Below are positions 36,560-48,899 of a stretch of DNA of 64,000 nt, in pieces. The DNA comes from Ricinus communis (Eukaryota; Streptophyta; Magnoliopsida; Malpighiales; Euphorbiaceae), in NCBI RefSeq assembly GCF_019578655.1, contig NC_063261.1, positions 13,134,216 to 13,198,215 on the forward strand. Direction: 5' to 3'. Within the stretch, counting starts at the first letter, position 1, and each line of letters starts with the position of its first letter. The notes beneath the pieces are model-generated. The model was not told where the DNA came from. It ran no database searches and saw nothing but the letters and a program-made list of their open reading frames with translations. The position numbers were made by a program, and so were the translations under genes.

Positions 36560-37130
36560 TGCCCAAGAAAACCAAAAAAAAACAAGTGTAAGATAACACA
36601 AGAAAAAACAAGTAAAGATGGCCAAGAAGATGAAAATTGGACAACGTGAGAAGCTAAAGGAAAGGACTTGGAATCATTCAGCAGTAATATTTCAGAGAAA
36701 GTCATAGTTTAATAGGCCTTCTTTTACTGTTATAGATTAATAAGCCTTCTTTTACTGTCTTCCCTTCCTTTCAATCCTATCTCACATATCCTCTCTACTT
36801 GGAAGTTATGTGTGGTTTGGAAACATTACCTTTGTATATGAAATTTCTTGGAGTACCTTTGTTTTCGGTAACATGTTTAAGAGATTACATATTTTTTTCT
36901 CCCTTGTCTTGTATACGTTTTGTATAAAGAATTGAAAGAGTGAACAACTAACTCCTAAGCTTTCTCCTTCTTTCTCTCATACATTATTTTCTAGTCAAAA
37001 GAATATCAGCTTGAATTAATGAAATTTTAAGTGTATGAACAAATTATATTAAATATTGACATTGTGGCATTATTTATTAAGCACAACATTTATATTGATT
37101 GAATTTCTTATTACCTATTGACTATTCATG
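36560..37130 (-). promoter_or_regulatory. CHX upstream region, partly bounded by a truncated copia element
   Basis: Only about 570 bp separate the CHX start from recognisable copia pol sequence (ending at about 37130). A short direct repeat (AGGCCTTCTTTTACTGT / AAGCCTTCTTTTACTGT) occurs at 36713-36730 and 36742-36758. No clear core promoter could be picked. The retrotransposon sequence may supply part of the promoter. Confidence 0.4.
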
Positions 37131-37149
37131 ATTGAATAGTAATCATTAG

Positions 37150-38540
37150 AAATAGAACAATTAATATTAAGAGCCTCACTAATAGTCCTTGGATCAATTA
37201 GAGAGATAAAGGCAAGATTGTTGTCTAAATTTTTTAAATTGAGATTTAATACTTACACTTTTTAGTTACATCACCTATAATGAGTTCTTTTGGATGCCCT
37301 TTTAGTTTCCTTCATTCTCTAGGCGACTCTTGTTGAGCTTCCTTTGAGGAGATGTAGATGGTTCATCTAGATGAGGTTGAGATTGAGAAGACTCTCTTTT
37401 TTTTTTTATTTATATCATCATTGAACTCGAGTTTTTCAAAGTCATTTACAAAATAGTCAAAAGAACCTTTCACAAAATCAAGTATACTAGACTTATCAAA
37501 AACAACATTCATAACTCCTCAATTATCCTATATTTTTGTTGAATGCCTATAGGCTTTGCTAGAGAAGAAATATGCCAAAAATATACCTTCATCCATTTTG
37601 GATGAGAATTTTTCAAGATTTTTTTTATATTTAAAATATAATATTTGCATCCAAATACAATTAGATATGAAATTTTGAGCTTGTTCCATTCCATAGCTCA
37701 TAAGATGTTTTATTTAAAATAGGTCTTTTGGAAATTCTATTTATTAAATAGCATGATGGGTTGACAGATTCGGTCCAAAAGTAAGTAGGTAAAATATACT
37801 CATTGAGCATTATTCTAGCCCTCTCTACAAGAGTTCTATTTTTTCTTTCTATAACACCATTTTATTGTGGTATTCAAGAGGTTGAAAAGTCATGAGAAAT
37901 GTCATTTTCATTATAAAATATTTTCAAATTCCTTTCCACGATCACTTCTTATTCTAGAAACACAAAAACCTTTTTTTATTTTGACTTCTTTTTGTAAGAC
38001 TTTTAAAAGTCTCAAAAGCATCATTATTATGAGCTAAGAAACTAACCAACATGAATCTAGAGTCGTCAACAAGGACACATGCATAATATTTTTCTCCTAA
38101 GCTAGCAACTCTAGTAGGGCCAAATAAATCCATGTGGAATAGTTGAAGAGGTCTAGAAGTACTTACTACATTCTTTGCTTTGAATGATGATTTAATGTTG
38201 TTTTTCCATTTGGCAAGATCCACATGTCTTGTCCTTTGTGAATTTCACCTTAGGCAATCCAATCACTAGCTCATCCTTCTTTAGGCTATGAAGGAGCTCC
38301 ATGCTTGCATATCCAAGCCTTCTATGTCAAAGCCAAGAATCTTCACTAATAGACATAAGACACTCAAAGGATTCATTAGTAATTTTATGTAAGTTAATTA
38401 TATAGATATTGCCAAACCTTTCTCCTTTAAGGATTTCCTTGTCATTCTCTAAGGAAATGACTTGGCAACCCTTAGAGTTAAAGGTAATATTGTTACCCTT
38501 GTCACACAATTGACTTACACTCATTAAGTTACACTTCAAA
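37150..38540 (-). pseudogene. Copia A integrase and adjoining pol fragments
   Basis: 38539-38327 is the GAG-pre-integrase box (MKCNLMSVSQLCDKG). 38223-37954 is the integrase start and core, with SRPLQLFHMDLFGPTRV (first Asp) and the VLVDDSR box. 37694-37509 gives NISYL/VFGCK-type residues (SYLIVFGCKYYILN) before RT. The frame is broken between these pieces. Confidence 0.85.
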
Positions 38541-38768
38541 CCATCAACAAGAAGAACATCATCAATTAAAGGAAAGTCTTTCTCACCAATGGATCAAACG
38601 CCTACAATTTTACCTTTGGCATTATTTTTAAAAGTTACCTTTTCTCCATCAATCTTCTTCAAGTGAGAGAAAAGGCTAGCATTCCCCATCATATGCCTAG
38701 AGCAACCACTACCACATGCCAGTCTTCTTCTTTCAAAGTTGACTTGAAGCATACCTACCAAAATGAAA

Positions 38769-40735
38769 TTAGATTTTCTTTATTTTAGGTATCCAAACTA
38801 TTTTAGGTCCTTTGGAATTGGCCAAGAAGGTTTCTTTTAATTGGAGTTGTGCCTTCCTAATGTAGCAAAAGACATTTATGTGCCTATTCCTCACGCAATA
38901 GTGACATTTGACATTTGGATTAAATCTTCCCTTACTCAAGTATCTCTGTGCTTGAGGCTTGGGTCCTTTGTCCCTCTTAACATTGCTATGCATACAAAAA
39001 CAAGTTTTAGATGTATGATTCTTATCCTTGTTCCAATACATGTATGCATAATTAGTTCCTTTAGGCTTAGCCTTTGGAATTTGTAGAGCTTTTTCCTTCC
39101 TTTGGGAGGTGTAGCTTTTGTGTGTGTCTTGCCCTTTGTGTCAACACCTTTAATAGAAGAGGTTTATGGTATTGAGGCCTTGATAAATTTAGAAATAAAA
39201 GGGGAGATGAGGTAGATGATGATGATGCACTATTAAAGAGTAATCTATATTTTATTAAAGGGGGACTTTGAGATATAATTAGAATATCCAAAGCTTCCTT
39301 TCCCTTATGAAACTTTAAGATGGAGCTTCTCAATTCTTCAACTTCCACCTTTAAGGAATCATTCTCCTTTGAGAGAGATTTTAGGGAGGTAGTCTGAGAT
39401 GAGAACTCATTTAAAGATTTCCTAAGGTCCATTTGAAAGAGTTAATGGAGAAATTTTCTTTTAAAGATTATTTAAATCTTGCTCAAATTTTGAGCATTTT
39501 TCTTTATAAATCTTCATCTTCAAATAATATTTTTTTACATCTTAAATTCATGACTTTAAGTAAGTCATCATTATCCAGGCAATGCAAATCATTTTCACAT
39601 TCATGGTCATCACAAGAATGAGATGTGGAACATACCTCATCTGGTTCATCTTCTTGTGCCATGAAGCATAGGTTGGCCACTTCCTTATCTTTATTTTCAC
39701 TTGATGAAGTATCATCCCAAGCAGCCTTGAAGGCTTTTCTCTTTTTCTTTTCCTTCTCAAGTTTCTTTTTATTTTTGCTTTTGAAGCAATCAGCCTTCAT
39801 GTGCCCTTGCTTCCTACATTTGTAGCAAATGAGATCACTCATTTTCTCCTTACTTTCTTTAAAGTTTGAGTTGTTATTGGAGCTTGATAATGATTTCTTG
39901 AAAGCCCATTTTTCTTCTCTCATATTCCTCATGATCTCCTTAACCCTTTTGAAGAGCATTATAAGTTCTTCATCCTCATCTTCACTTGATTCAGATCCGC
40001 TAGAGCTATCAATTTCTTGAATTTTAGTGGAGCTTTTGAGAGCCAAGAGTTTTCTTTTTTCTCTCCTTTTCTTGCTCTTCCTCCTTCCTAAGAGCCATCT
40101 CATGAGTGATAAACTTTTCAATAAGTTCATTCGCTGACACCTTCTCCAAGTCCTCATTGGCTTCTTCTAAACCATAATCCTTAAGTGGAAGAGCCTTGAG
40201 GATCTTGTTGTTGATATCAACAAGCTCATAGTGCTTGCCCAACTTTCAAAGATTGTTGATAATGGTGGGAAATAGGTTGGTCATTTTGGTGATGCTTTCA
40301 TTTGGCTTCATTTTGAAGAGTTCATACTTCGTCACAAGTAGTTGGATTTTCTTATATTTTACTTATCTTGTACCCTCATGGTAGTTCTCCACGTTCTTCC
40401 ATATCTTGTAGGCTAGTTAGAAGGTGTTGAACCCTTTCGCATTTCTCTCTTGAGAATGAGCTGAGGAGGATGATTATAACTCTTTTATTCTTCCAATTTT
40501 TCTTTCTATGAGCATCCACCCGCTCATCTCTATCAAGAGGGATGTCTATGCCATATTTTTATTTGGTTGGGGGTTTCCACTCCTTCCTCACATAATCCCA
40601 TACATCCATCATATCATTATCCATGAAGATCTCCATCTTGTACTTCCAATGGATATAATCGAACCCATCAAGGTATAGTCCAAGGTGGTGGATACCTTCA
40701 TTGGCCATCTTGATCTTTGACTCTTGCACTTAAGC
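38769..40735 (-). pseudogene. Copia A gag
   Basis: From the start just after the PBS (MANEGIHHLGLYLDG-type N-terminus near 40712) to the zinc knuckle CYKCRKQGHMKADC at about 39835-39790, then a lysine-rich and acidic stretch. A second zinc-knuckle-like box (CHYCVRNRHINVFC) is near 38900. Reading frames shift several times. Confidence 0.85.
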
Positions 40736-40766
40736 TTAATGAAGAGTATCTTGCTCTGATACCACT

Positions 40767-41708
40767 TGTTTGCCCTAATGAACCAAGAAAGGGGAGTTGA
40801 ATTGTTGAATAGAGAATGATGGAAAATTAAAAATCTGGTTTGAGAAAATGTTAGAAAAGTAGAAAGAAAGAGACACCAGAAGTTATAATGGTTTGGGTAT
40901 TAACAAATCCTACGTCCACTTAGGTATTCCTTATCTTATCAAACTTTAAAAAGTGGAGTTTTTCAAGCTCACTCCCAACTTGGTATTTTATGGCTCATAC
41001 TAAACCTTACATTTTCTGTTTTAATGCCTAATACACAACCCTTATAAGAGTCTTCCTAGGCTGACCCTTAAACCTTACCCTAAGTGTTTAGTCTAACACT
41101 CAAACCTCACAAGAGCATTCAAGCTCTTACAACAATCAAAGAATGATAAATTAAGTGCAAGAAAGAGAGAAATTGAATGCACAATAGTATGAACTTTTGA
41201 AGGTTGTTGATCAACCATAGATGACCATTTGATGTTGTTTTTATAGCCTAAAAACTCTAAGAGTCAGTGACACATATATCTAAAAAGATTCAACATACTT
41301 TACTTTAAGACAGTGCATTGAATCCACTAGTCAGAATACAAAATAGCGGTCGTAAATCTTGAACTACCATCAACGGCTATCTAACGTGGCAGTATGGCAT
41401 TGGCGGCTTTCAAATATAACCGTTGGCAGTTCCTAACGGTTACTCTAAACTTCAAGTTTCACGACCGCACCCACTTGAGGTGCGATCGCGCCCATCCCGG
41501 TGCGGTCGTAATTTTAAGCTTTTGTATACTCAAAGTTTCTACCATGAGAATGTTGTTTTTCACGGTCGCGCTCTCCTAGTGTCGTCACGATTCTTGAGGC
41601 AATCTTTCTTAAATTAATGCTACAACATTAACACTTCAAGAACCATTTGAGTAACACTTCTTGTTTGTTAAGATCAAAATAAGGGATGAGAAGGCACTTA
41701 GGCTAACA
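40767..41708 (-). repeat. 5' LTR of copia A (942 bp)
   Basis: Minus strand begins TGTTAGCCTAAGTGCC at 41708 and ends ..GGGCAAACA at 40767, two bases before the PBS. Inside is an 'aaaggttgttg..' block and a GC-rich stretch with GCGGTCG / GCGATCG repeats at 41460-41580. No second copy of this LTR is in the window. Confidence 0.85.
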
Positions 41709-41964
41709 GTTTAGAATGATCATGTTTAGCATGAGACAGCTTAGCTACATTAACTTGTACGCTAGTTGATGCATGATCATTTGAAGAATGAATCGCTTTC
41801 ATAAAATTAGTCTTGTGTGTGCTAGGTGATGCATCATTGTTGCCTAATCCTTGTCTCATATAAGATGTTCTTTGAGAACCTAGCAAAGCATGAAGATTTT
41901 ATTTTCCTTTTGTAAACTTTAAAACTGAAGACTTTAAGTCAACAATCTTATTCTTAAGAACTTC
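41709..41964 (-). pseudogene. Copia B gag, downstream piece
   Basis: Minus strand reads EVLKNKIVDLKSSVLKFTKG, a stop, then LGSQRTSYMRQGLG.. and KTNFMKAIHSSNDHASTSVQ. It is the direct continuation of the gag piece at 45167-44882 once the element at 41970-44876 and one ATTCT duplication are ignored. Confidence 0.8.
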
Positions 41965-41969
41965 ATTCT

Positions 41970-44876
41970 TGTCACGACCCGACCTGTGGGCCCGTGACCG
42001 GCACTAGGGAATGGGTAGGCGTAAGGCCATTGAGTCCCGTAGTAAGCCTGACCATTCACTAACTCAAACAAATTGAAATTCGGACTCATTCCAAAGCACC
42101 GATTCACAATTAATCTTAACCATCAAATTCTATATATTTAATTCTATCTATCAGCATAATTAGGCAAAACCTGAATTTACATAAAATTACAACTGATAAG
42201 TCTAATATTTCTACTGTGGAGAATCTAAAATTTTACAAGTCAAGCATGCCAAAATCAATTACATCAACCCGATGATGAAGGAGTCAAGTTGCTAGATGAG
42301 AACTGCGGAAAGACTAACAATCACCTGAAACATAGTGAAAATGAGACTGTCAGTCTCGATAGTGAGTTAAAATCATATATCTAAAAATAATTTCAAACAC
42401 TTCAATAACACATTTATTTAATTTGAAATAAACATTAAGTCATGCAAAAATATATGTGTCATGCCATACTTAAATAAAAAAATAACTTTCACATACTAAT
42501 CCCAACACTAACATCTCGACTCTCTCATTCCAACAGAACTGGCGCCCAAAGGGGGAAGCTCAACCAGGGTCCTTAACTTTAGTCTGGTCACTTAATTATC
42601 ACCATCAGTCTTAGCCTTTAGGCTCTCTTACTCTAATAAGACTAACGCCCAGAGAGCGAAGCTCGACCAAGGTCCTTAACTCTAGTCTGGTCACTTAAGT
42701 TTCCAAATAAGCCGGCGCCCAGAGAGCAATGCTCGACCAGGGACCTTTACTCTGACAAACTTACTCTACTCAGCCCAGAGAGCAATGCTCTACCAGGGCA
42801 AGTCCTAAATTTACCTTTTAAAAATTTACAAACCTTTATCCCTTTATTTTCTGTCTCTGACTCATACCGGTGCAACTCATCAAATAGCATCTTCTACAAC
42901 CGTTCCATCCCGAGTAAATATGAAAACACAAACCATAATGCAGTAAATGAAACATATATGAATAGTAATTAAATAAATAATTAAAATATTAAATTATTTA
43001 ATCAGAACTATCACGTAAAAATCTTAGCATGAAAGTTGAACAGATATATGACTTTAACTCACAGATCTGATGACCTCCTAGCTCTGCTCTGATGCCTCAG
43101 GTGGAGCGAGCCGAACTGACGGATTATCTAATCACGGAAAATAATTTAGTCAATAACATTGAAACATTTGACAATTAACCCTAGGTCTAGATTCCTAGGA
43201 TTGACTATCTAAAAAATTCGACTCGGTAAATTCTACCGAAAATTCGGCAGAACCTCCCCTAAACACGGACGTTTACCCCCTGTAAAACAGGTCCATGACC
43301 TGCCAGAAAACACTTCAAATATTTCAACAATTTATTTTAATGGGAGTTGGGTCCCCAACACTACATTATTTTTTCTAACTCCACCACACATCACAAATCA
43401 CGATTAATGGCAGACATTGAGACAACCTACTAATCTTAACTAATAAACTTCACATAATTTTTCTAATAATCAACACCACAAATAAACAAATAAATTTTAC
43501 CAATGAATTCTAAAACCAACATGCCAGAGAATTACCGAGACGCTTGATCGCTCGGTCGACTCGCCTCCAGCCACCGGAGTTCGATCGACGATCCGAAGGC
43601 ACCAACGGACTCAAAACGACACGTTGATGACAATTCCGGCTTCCGATCTTTCGATCTGACCCTCGATCATCCGGAGAGATTTATGGACGATCTTGACCGT
43701 CGATTTTCAAACGGAGTCTGATCGCCACGAAACCGATGCCATTGGAAAGCTTGACCTGAGGGGAGTCCGGATATGTCCTCTGATTAGCCAAAGCTTGCCA
43801 GAGCTCACTGGAAAAACCAGAAAACGCCGGCTGCCACCCACTTTCTCTCTCTACCGCAACTACCAACTCCGGCCACCATTTGCATCGCCGCTGCTCCCAA
43901 AAGAAAGCCCACTCTCCGACAAGCCGATCGCCACCCTCGGTGTCGCCGGACACGCCATGAGCGGCGCCAGACAGCTACCTCTTCTTCCCATTTCTTTTTT
44001 TTTTTGCATATTGTTGCGCCACTGACCGCTGGACTCGCAGGCATCAGCTGTGCCACCAACCATCGCCACCGCGCTTCAAGCGGCCCCATCTCCTCCCTCT
44101 TCCTTATTCCCCAACGCCCATTTCTTCTTCTTCTCTTTCTTTTCTTTCTATCGACAATTGGTCCCTGAACTTTTTTTCTTTACTATTTAGTCTCTCAACT
44201 TTTTTAATTACTAACAATCTCGTCCTGCAAAATTTCTAATTAATCCTTAAACTTTTTTTTAGCTTTTCAATTAAACCCTTAACTATTTAATTTGGACCAA
44301 AACATAATTATTAAAAATATATAATTACTTATTTACCCTTGCTTTTAAATATAAAATTACCAAAAAGCCCTTACCGACATATTTAATTACAAAAATACTA
44401 AACATACAAATTTTCATTAAAACCCCATATTAATAAAATTATATTTTAAATCCTTATTCCAAAATAAATTTCCAATTTAATCCTAACACACAATTAATTT
44501 AATTAATCAATTTGCTAAATATTTTCCAATTAAAATTAACACCATTTGCTAATTAAAATTTATCATTCCTCGATAATTCTTTTATAAAGATATTATTTAC
44601 TAATTCTTTCATAACTCTCAAATATAGAATTTTAATTCATATATTCATTTTGGAAAAAATTGAATGACAAAAAATATAATTTATTTTCCAAAGAATTTAC
44701 TTAATTAATTTCTTAAAAATCAAATTAATTGGATATAGAAAATAACTAACTTATTTGTCTAGCATTAAAATTCCATTTAAATCATTCCAAAATAAAGTAA
44801 AATTAATTTAAATAGAAACTCATTTATTAACTATTATTAATATTATCATTATTAAAGGAAAATTCCGAGTATTACA
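41970..44876 (+). mobile_element. 2.9-kb solo-LTR-like element, copy 2, with perfect TSD
   Basis: Starts TGTCACGACCCG and ends CCGAGTATTACA. It is flanked by ATTCT at 41965-41969 and ATTCT at 44877-44881, a perfect 5-bp duplication. It is colinear with 19156-22154 throughout. No gag or pol is present. Five-base duplication, TG..CA ends and lack of coding favour a solo LTR of a long-LTR gypsy family. A GC-richer centre at 43530-44100 keeps a conserved short frame in both copies, but stops and length differ, so I do not call it a gene. Confidence 0.85.
42540..42815 (+). repeat. CAGAGAGCGA module repeats inside copy 2
   Basis: Four to five repeats of GCCCAGAGAGCGA / GCTCGACCA.GG / CTTAACT blocks, as in 19740-19995. 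Confidence 0.7.
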
Positions 44877-44881
44877 ATTCT

Positions 44882-45770
44882 CTTATAAAGTCTTGTCAAA
44901 ACTTTGTGACTTCACCAAAAGCTCTTCATTTTTCTTTTCCAAAGTATTTTTGGATAAAGTTAAAGAAAGATTCTCATTTTTTATTTTCAAATCTTTAATT
45001 TGAGTTTTGAAATTATTATTTTGCTTTTTAGCTTTCTCAATATCATTTTGCATAGATTTTAATGCATTTAATAATTCATTATATAAAATTGCATCATCAT
45101 CAAAATTAAACTTAAAAGGACTTGATATTGCCTTTTTGTAGTCATCCTCAATTGCTACAGAGCACATACTTATTTTTTTCTTAAGGTTCTCTCATTATTG
45201 CTCACAATCGAAAATGGCATTGCTTGTTGAGGTTGAGCATTCCAAGCCTCTTTCTCTTCTTCATTGGATATCATCCTCCATAAGAGCAATGGAGCATATA
45301 TGATCCATTGAGCAATTTTGGGAGCTCTCCTCATGAGGTTCTTCATTTTGTGGCTCTTTCACTTCTTGATGATAAATAGGGTCATTTTCTACACGCATAT
45401 ATTCATCAACTTCACAAGTAGTGTTAGTGCTGTAAATAGAATCAAGACAATTCTAAATATTGTTAGCATTAATACATGATGTAATCTTTTCAAAAGCATT
45501 TTAAATTAAAGAATTTCTTAAAAATCTCATGGCTTTGATGTTTAATAAAAATTGTTGTTCATCACGAGCATAGTATTGATTTTTGGTTTTGATAATTCAA
45601 ACACCAATTATTAACAATATTCCATAAATCAATATCATCACTCATGAGAAAATATTCCATTCTTTATTTTCAAAACTAAGAAATTATTTCCATCAAAGAA
45701 TGGAGGTTTGTTTAATGAAAAATTTTCTTTTGAAATAAACCCATTTAAGTATATCAACTCCTAGACGATT
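44882..45770 (-). pseudogene. Copia B gag, upstream piece
   Basis: 45167-44883 is a lysine/asparagine-rich coiled-coil-like stretch (ALKSMQNDIEKAKKQNN..) typical of the central part of this type of copia gag. It ends ..QSFDKTL before the solo-LTR insertion. 45770-45170 holds the degenerate N-terminal capsid region with stops. Confidence 0.7.
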
Positions 45771-45792
45771 AAGTCTTTACTGTGATACCAAT

Positions 45793-47621
45793 TGAAATTC
45801 CTTATGGAAACCAAGAGGGATGAATTGGTTGTTTATAAAAAATAATTTAAACTAAAAACTTTTTCTTTGAAAAACTGGAGTATTAAAATCAATTTTAAAG
45901 GAAGCAATTACCAATCTAATATGAGAATGCAAATAATAAATTAAACACTAGTAAATAAAAAGGGCTTAGGCAAGAGAAAATCAAACTCAAGAGTTTATAA
46001 TGGTCCAGCCAACTCCTTGCCTATATCCACTCCTCAAGCTTTACTTCATATTTTCACTATCAATGATCATTTTATGGGTGTAAGATCCAACCCAAATATT
46101 TTCAAGCTTACACTTAAACTTCTTATAAGTATTTCAATGGCTAACACTCAAATCTAAGTGTTTTCAATGGGTAACACTCTAATCCAAGTGTTTTCTCAAG
46201 GTTCACACTCTAACCTAATCTAAGATTTTCAATTTTAGTTACAAGAGTAATCAATCCCTTGCTCAACCTAACATTTTTGAGTTTTGAAGATAGAAATCAA
46301 TCACTCAACTATCCAATAATTCAAGCCCTCTCTTGAATCTTCAGTACAAGAAGAATTAAATTAAGAAATAGAGGTTGTTGAGAGATATTACCATAGGAGG
46401 CTAAGTAAATGCTCTTGTTTAACCTAGAAGAATTAGAAATGAGGTTTAAATAGTTATATATGAAATAGAGTATTATTCCCTCATTAAATGCAAATATAGT
46501 CATTACAAGAACTTTTTTAAATGCAGGTTCATAGGTGGGAACAGTCCTTCACGACCATGAAGTATCAGCGTAAAAAATAAATTTAAAGAACTAGAACCTG
46601 TCATGGCCATGAATAATTCTTTATGGCTGCGAAGTCTACTTTCATGGCTAGAAACTTTTGTTGAAGTTTGGAAACTTTGGCTATGAAGGCTACTAGGCTT
46701 GTGAGAAAAAAAGTTCTTCACAAGCGTGAATCTTTGTTCACGGCTAGGAATGTTGGCCCTGAATACTTCTGTAGATTTTCTGCATTTCAATAACGGGCAT
46801 GACCATTTAAAAGCTCAAAATCTTGAGCTATATAACTCTAAATTATAAAAAGTTTTTTTAGAAACTTTGGTCAATCCACTACAAAATTGTAGTTTTGAAG
46901 AACTTCAAGATCAACAATTTTTATACTCCAAAAAATTAAAATATTTTATTGTTCATCTAGTCTTGGCAGTTTGGACATGCTTCAGTATTTTGGCTGTTGT
47001 GCTTTCTATACACCTTAAATTAATGTAAGAAATTTCTCATATAAAACTAGACTATCAAGGCTATAAATCTGAGGAAAGGTATATTAAAATTCTTCTTGTA
47101 GGAATAGTACCACTAATTCTAATTGACCTTATCTACTGCAATCTAATCTAACAGCTTACTTCATACACAAATTTGAAACTCCAATTTTCTAGCTCCGAAA
47201 GTATTCTAATTTTTGTTCCTAAAATTAGACTAATATAGTTGTCCATCCATATATAGATTTCCCTCATAAACTTTTCGAAGTAGTATAATTTATTCTTCAA
47301 CTTTCAGTAACTGATTTATTCCATAGAGATCATACTTATTCACATGAGTCTTTTGACTCCACATGCTCTTTGCATTGTGTTTATATGTTCTATCATTATT
47401 CCATCTTTGTTACTTTATGATTTTATCTTGATGCTCATATTGACTCAATTATTCAAGTCCTTGACTCTTAAATCCATATTCACACTTTTGCCTTCATTGT
47501 TATTTATATGCATCAATGATAATTAAAGATTACCTACTAAGAACAAGAATACTAAACAAGATTGTTAGTAGTAATAATATTTTACATCATCAAAATTACA
47601 TATAAAACCTTTGGGTCAACA
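45793..47621 (-). repeat. 5' LTR of copia B (1.83 kb)
   Basis: Long for a copia LTR. It is bounded by TG at 47621-47620 and CA at 45794-45793 (minus strand), with the PBS two bases further on. CTATC follows at 47622-47626, a candidate target duplication whose partner is not seen. All open frames here are accidental. Confidence 0.75.
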
Positions 47622-47879
47622 CTATCAAATAATATTTTTATTGTTAACTAAAAATTAATAAAAACTAATGTAATTCTCATATAAAAAGAAATAAATTGGG
47701 TTACCTCCCAATTAGCGTTTAGTTTTAGTCATTAGCTTGACTTCACTCCCCCTTTTCCTTTATTTAAGGTGGTTCTTTCAATTTTTTCCTCCATGCCTTG
47801 CTAGTAATTTTCTAAAAGTCCTTAAAACTATCTCTCTTTTGTAGCCTTATTGATATTAAATTGCACGATATAATCCCCA

Positions 47880-48300
47880 ATTGAAAGAGTTAATTTACTC
47901 TTTTTTCCATCAATAACTGCTCCAACGGTTGCCAAGAAAGGTTTTTTCCAAAATAAGAGCTATCATTACCATCTTCCATATCTAGCACTATGAAATTATT
48001 GGGCACCACAATTTTGCCTACTTTGATCAATACATTTTCAATCACCTCCTTCAGATATGTAACTGAATGATCTGCTAATTATAAGGAGACCAAAGTTGGA
48101 ATGAGGTCACCAAGTCTTAATCTCCTATAAACAGATAATGGCATTAAACTTATATTAGCACTAAAATCACATAAAACTTTACTAAAATAAGTTTCACCAA
48201 TAGTAATAAGAATAGAAAAACTCCCTAGGTCCTTAAGCTTTGGTAGAAGCTTGTTTTGAATCATAGTACTAAATTGTTCAGTAAGTGTAATAATCTTTCT
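47880..48300 (-). pseudogene. Protease remnant of element D
   Basis: Minus strand reads KLLPKLKDLGSFSILITIGE and then ALCDFSANISLMPLSVY-like residues (KVLCDFSANISLMPLSVYRR). The active-site DLGA is DFSA here. It continues with VTYLKEVIENVLIKVGK..IVPNNFIVLDM and a LTLSIGD-like block, and then meets the post-pol motif with no RT in between. Confidence 0.85.
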
Positions 48301-48899
48301 AAGTTCCTCTTTTTTGATAAGATTTCTTTCAAGGACTTCACATATGTTGGTAATTGAGCCAAAGCATCAGCAAAAGGCATAGTGATGTGAAATTTCTTAA
48401 AGATTTCTTTAAACTTCTCGAATATCTTGTCCTTCTTATGCTTTTGTAACCTTTATGAAAAATATATTAGTGGCACATAACGATTACCTATTAGTGCTAA
48501 ATTTCCTTTGCTTTCTTTAGGCGCATCTTTCTCCTCTTCATTTAGTGTTGGTTTTTGATTTTTTACCATTGCTTGATTATAACTTGTTTAGGTGGCATAT
48601 TATTACCTACTCCAATATTAATTGTTGTCCTATTTATTGAAGTAATCACCTTGCATTGCTCTCTTGGATTAATCTCCACATTACTTGGTAAAGCTTTGGG
48701 TTGTCTAGCACCCATAATGCTTGCCAATTATCCTACTTGCATCTCTAGATTCCTAATAAAAGCTTGTTGATTACTAAATTGAGTTCTATTTTTCCTCATA
48801 ATATATTGAGTAGTCTTAGCAAGATTAGCAACCATGTTTCTAAAGGTTGCTTATTCTTTTGAGGTCTTTATTGAGGTACAAAACCTTATTATCTATCTT

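Larger units (their letters stand above)
37130..41708 (-). mobile_element. Ty1/copia element A, truncated at its 3' end
   Basis: Minus strand: 5' LTR (41708-40767), PBS TGGTATCAGAGC at 40764-40753 (initiator-Met-tRNA type), gag, GAG-pre-integrase, integrase and the very start of RT (SLIDPRTISEAL near 37200). RT, RNase H and the 3' LTR are missing. Many stops and frameshifts are present. It is inserted in the gag of copia B; the bases just outside the LTR start are GTTTA (41709-41713), and the partner duplication is lost. Confidence 0.88.
41709..47621 (-). mobile_element. Ty1/copia element B, 5' LTR and gag only, interrupted twice
   Basis: Minus strand: LTR 47621-45793 (TGTTGACCCAAAGG.. to ..ATTTCA), PBS TGGTATCACAG at 45790-45780, and gag from 45770 down to 41709. 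The gag is split by the solo-LTR-like element at 41970-44876 and ends at the copia A insertion at 41708. No later part of B is recognised. It was inserted next to or into the Athila-type element D. Confidence 0.8.

Noticed and set aside
36560..36625. Upstream in-frame ATG adding 22 residues to CHX
   Set aside because: The extra residues are a hydrophobic run rarely seen in CHX proteins, and the MDAAQ start fits family alignments better. It is mentioned as an alternative only.
39625..40020. Plus-strand open frames (Ser/Phe/Leu-rich)
   Set aside because: They are antisense shadows of the Lys/Glu-rich copia A gag.
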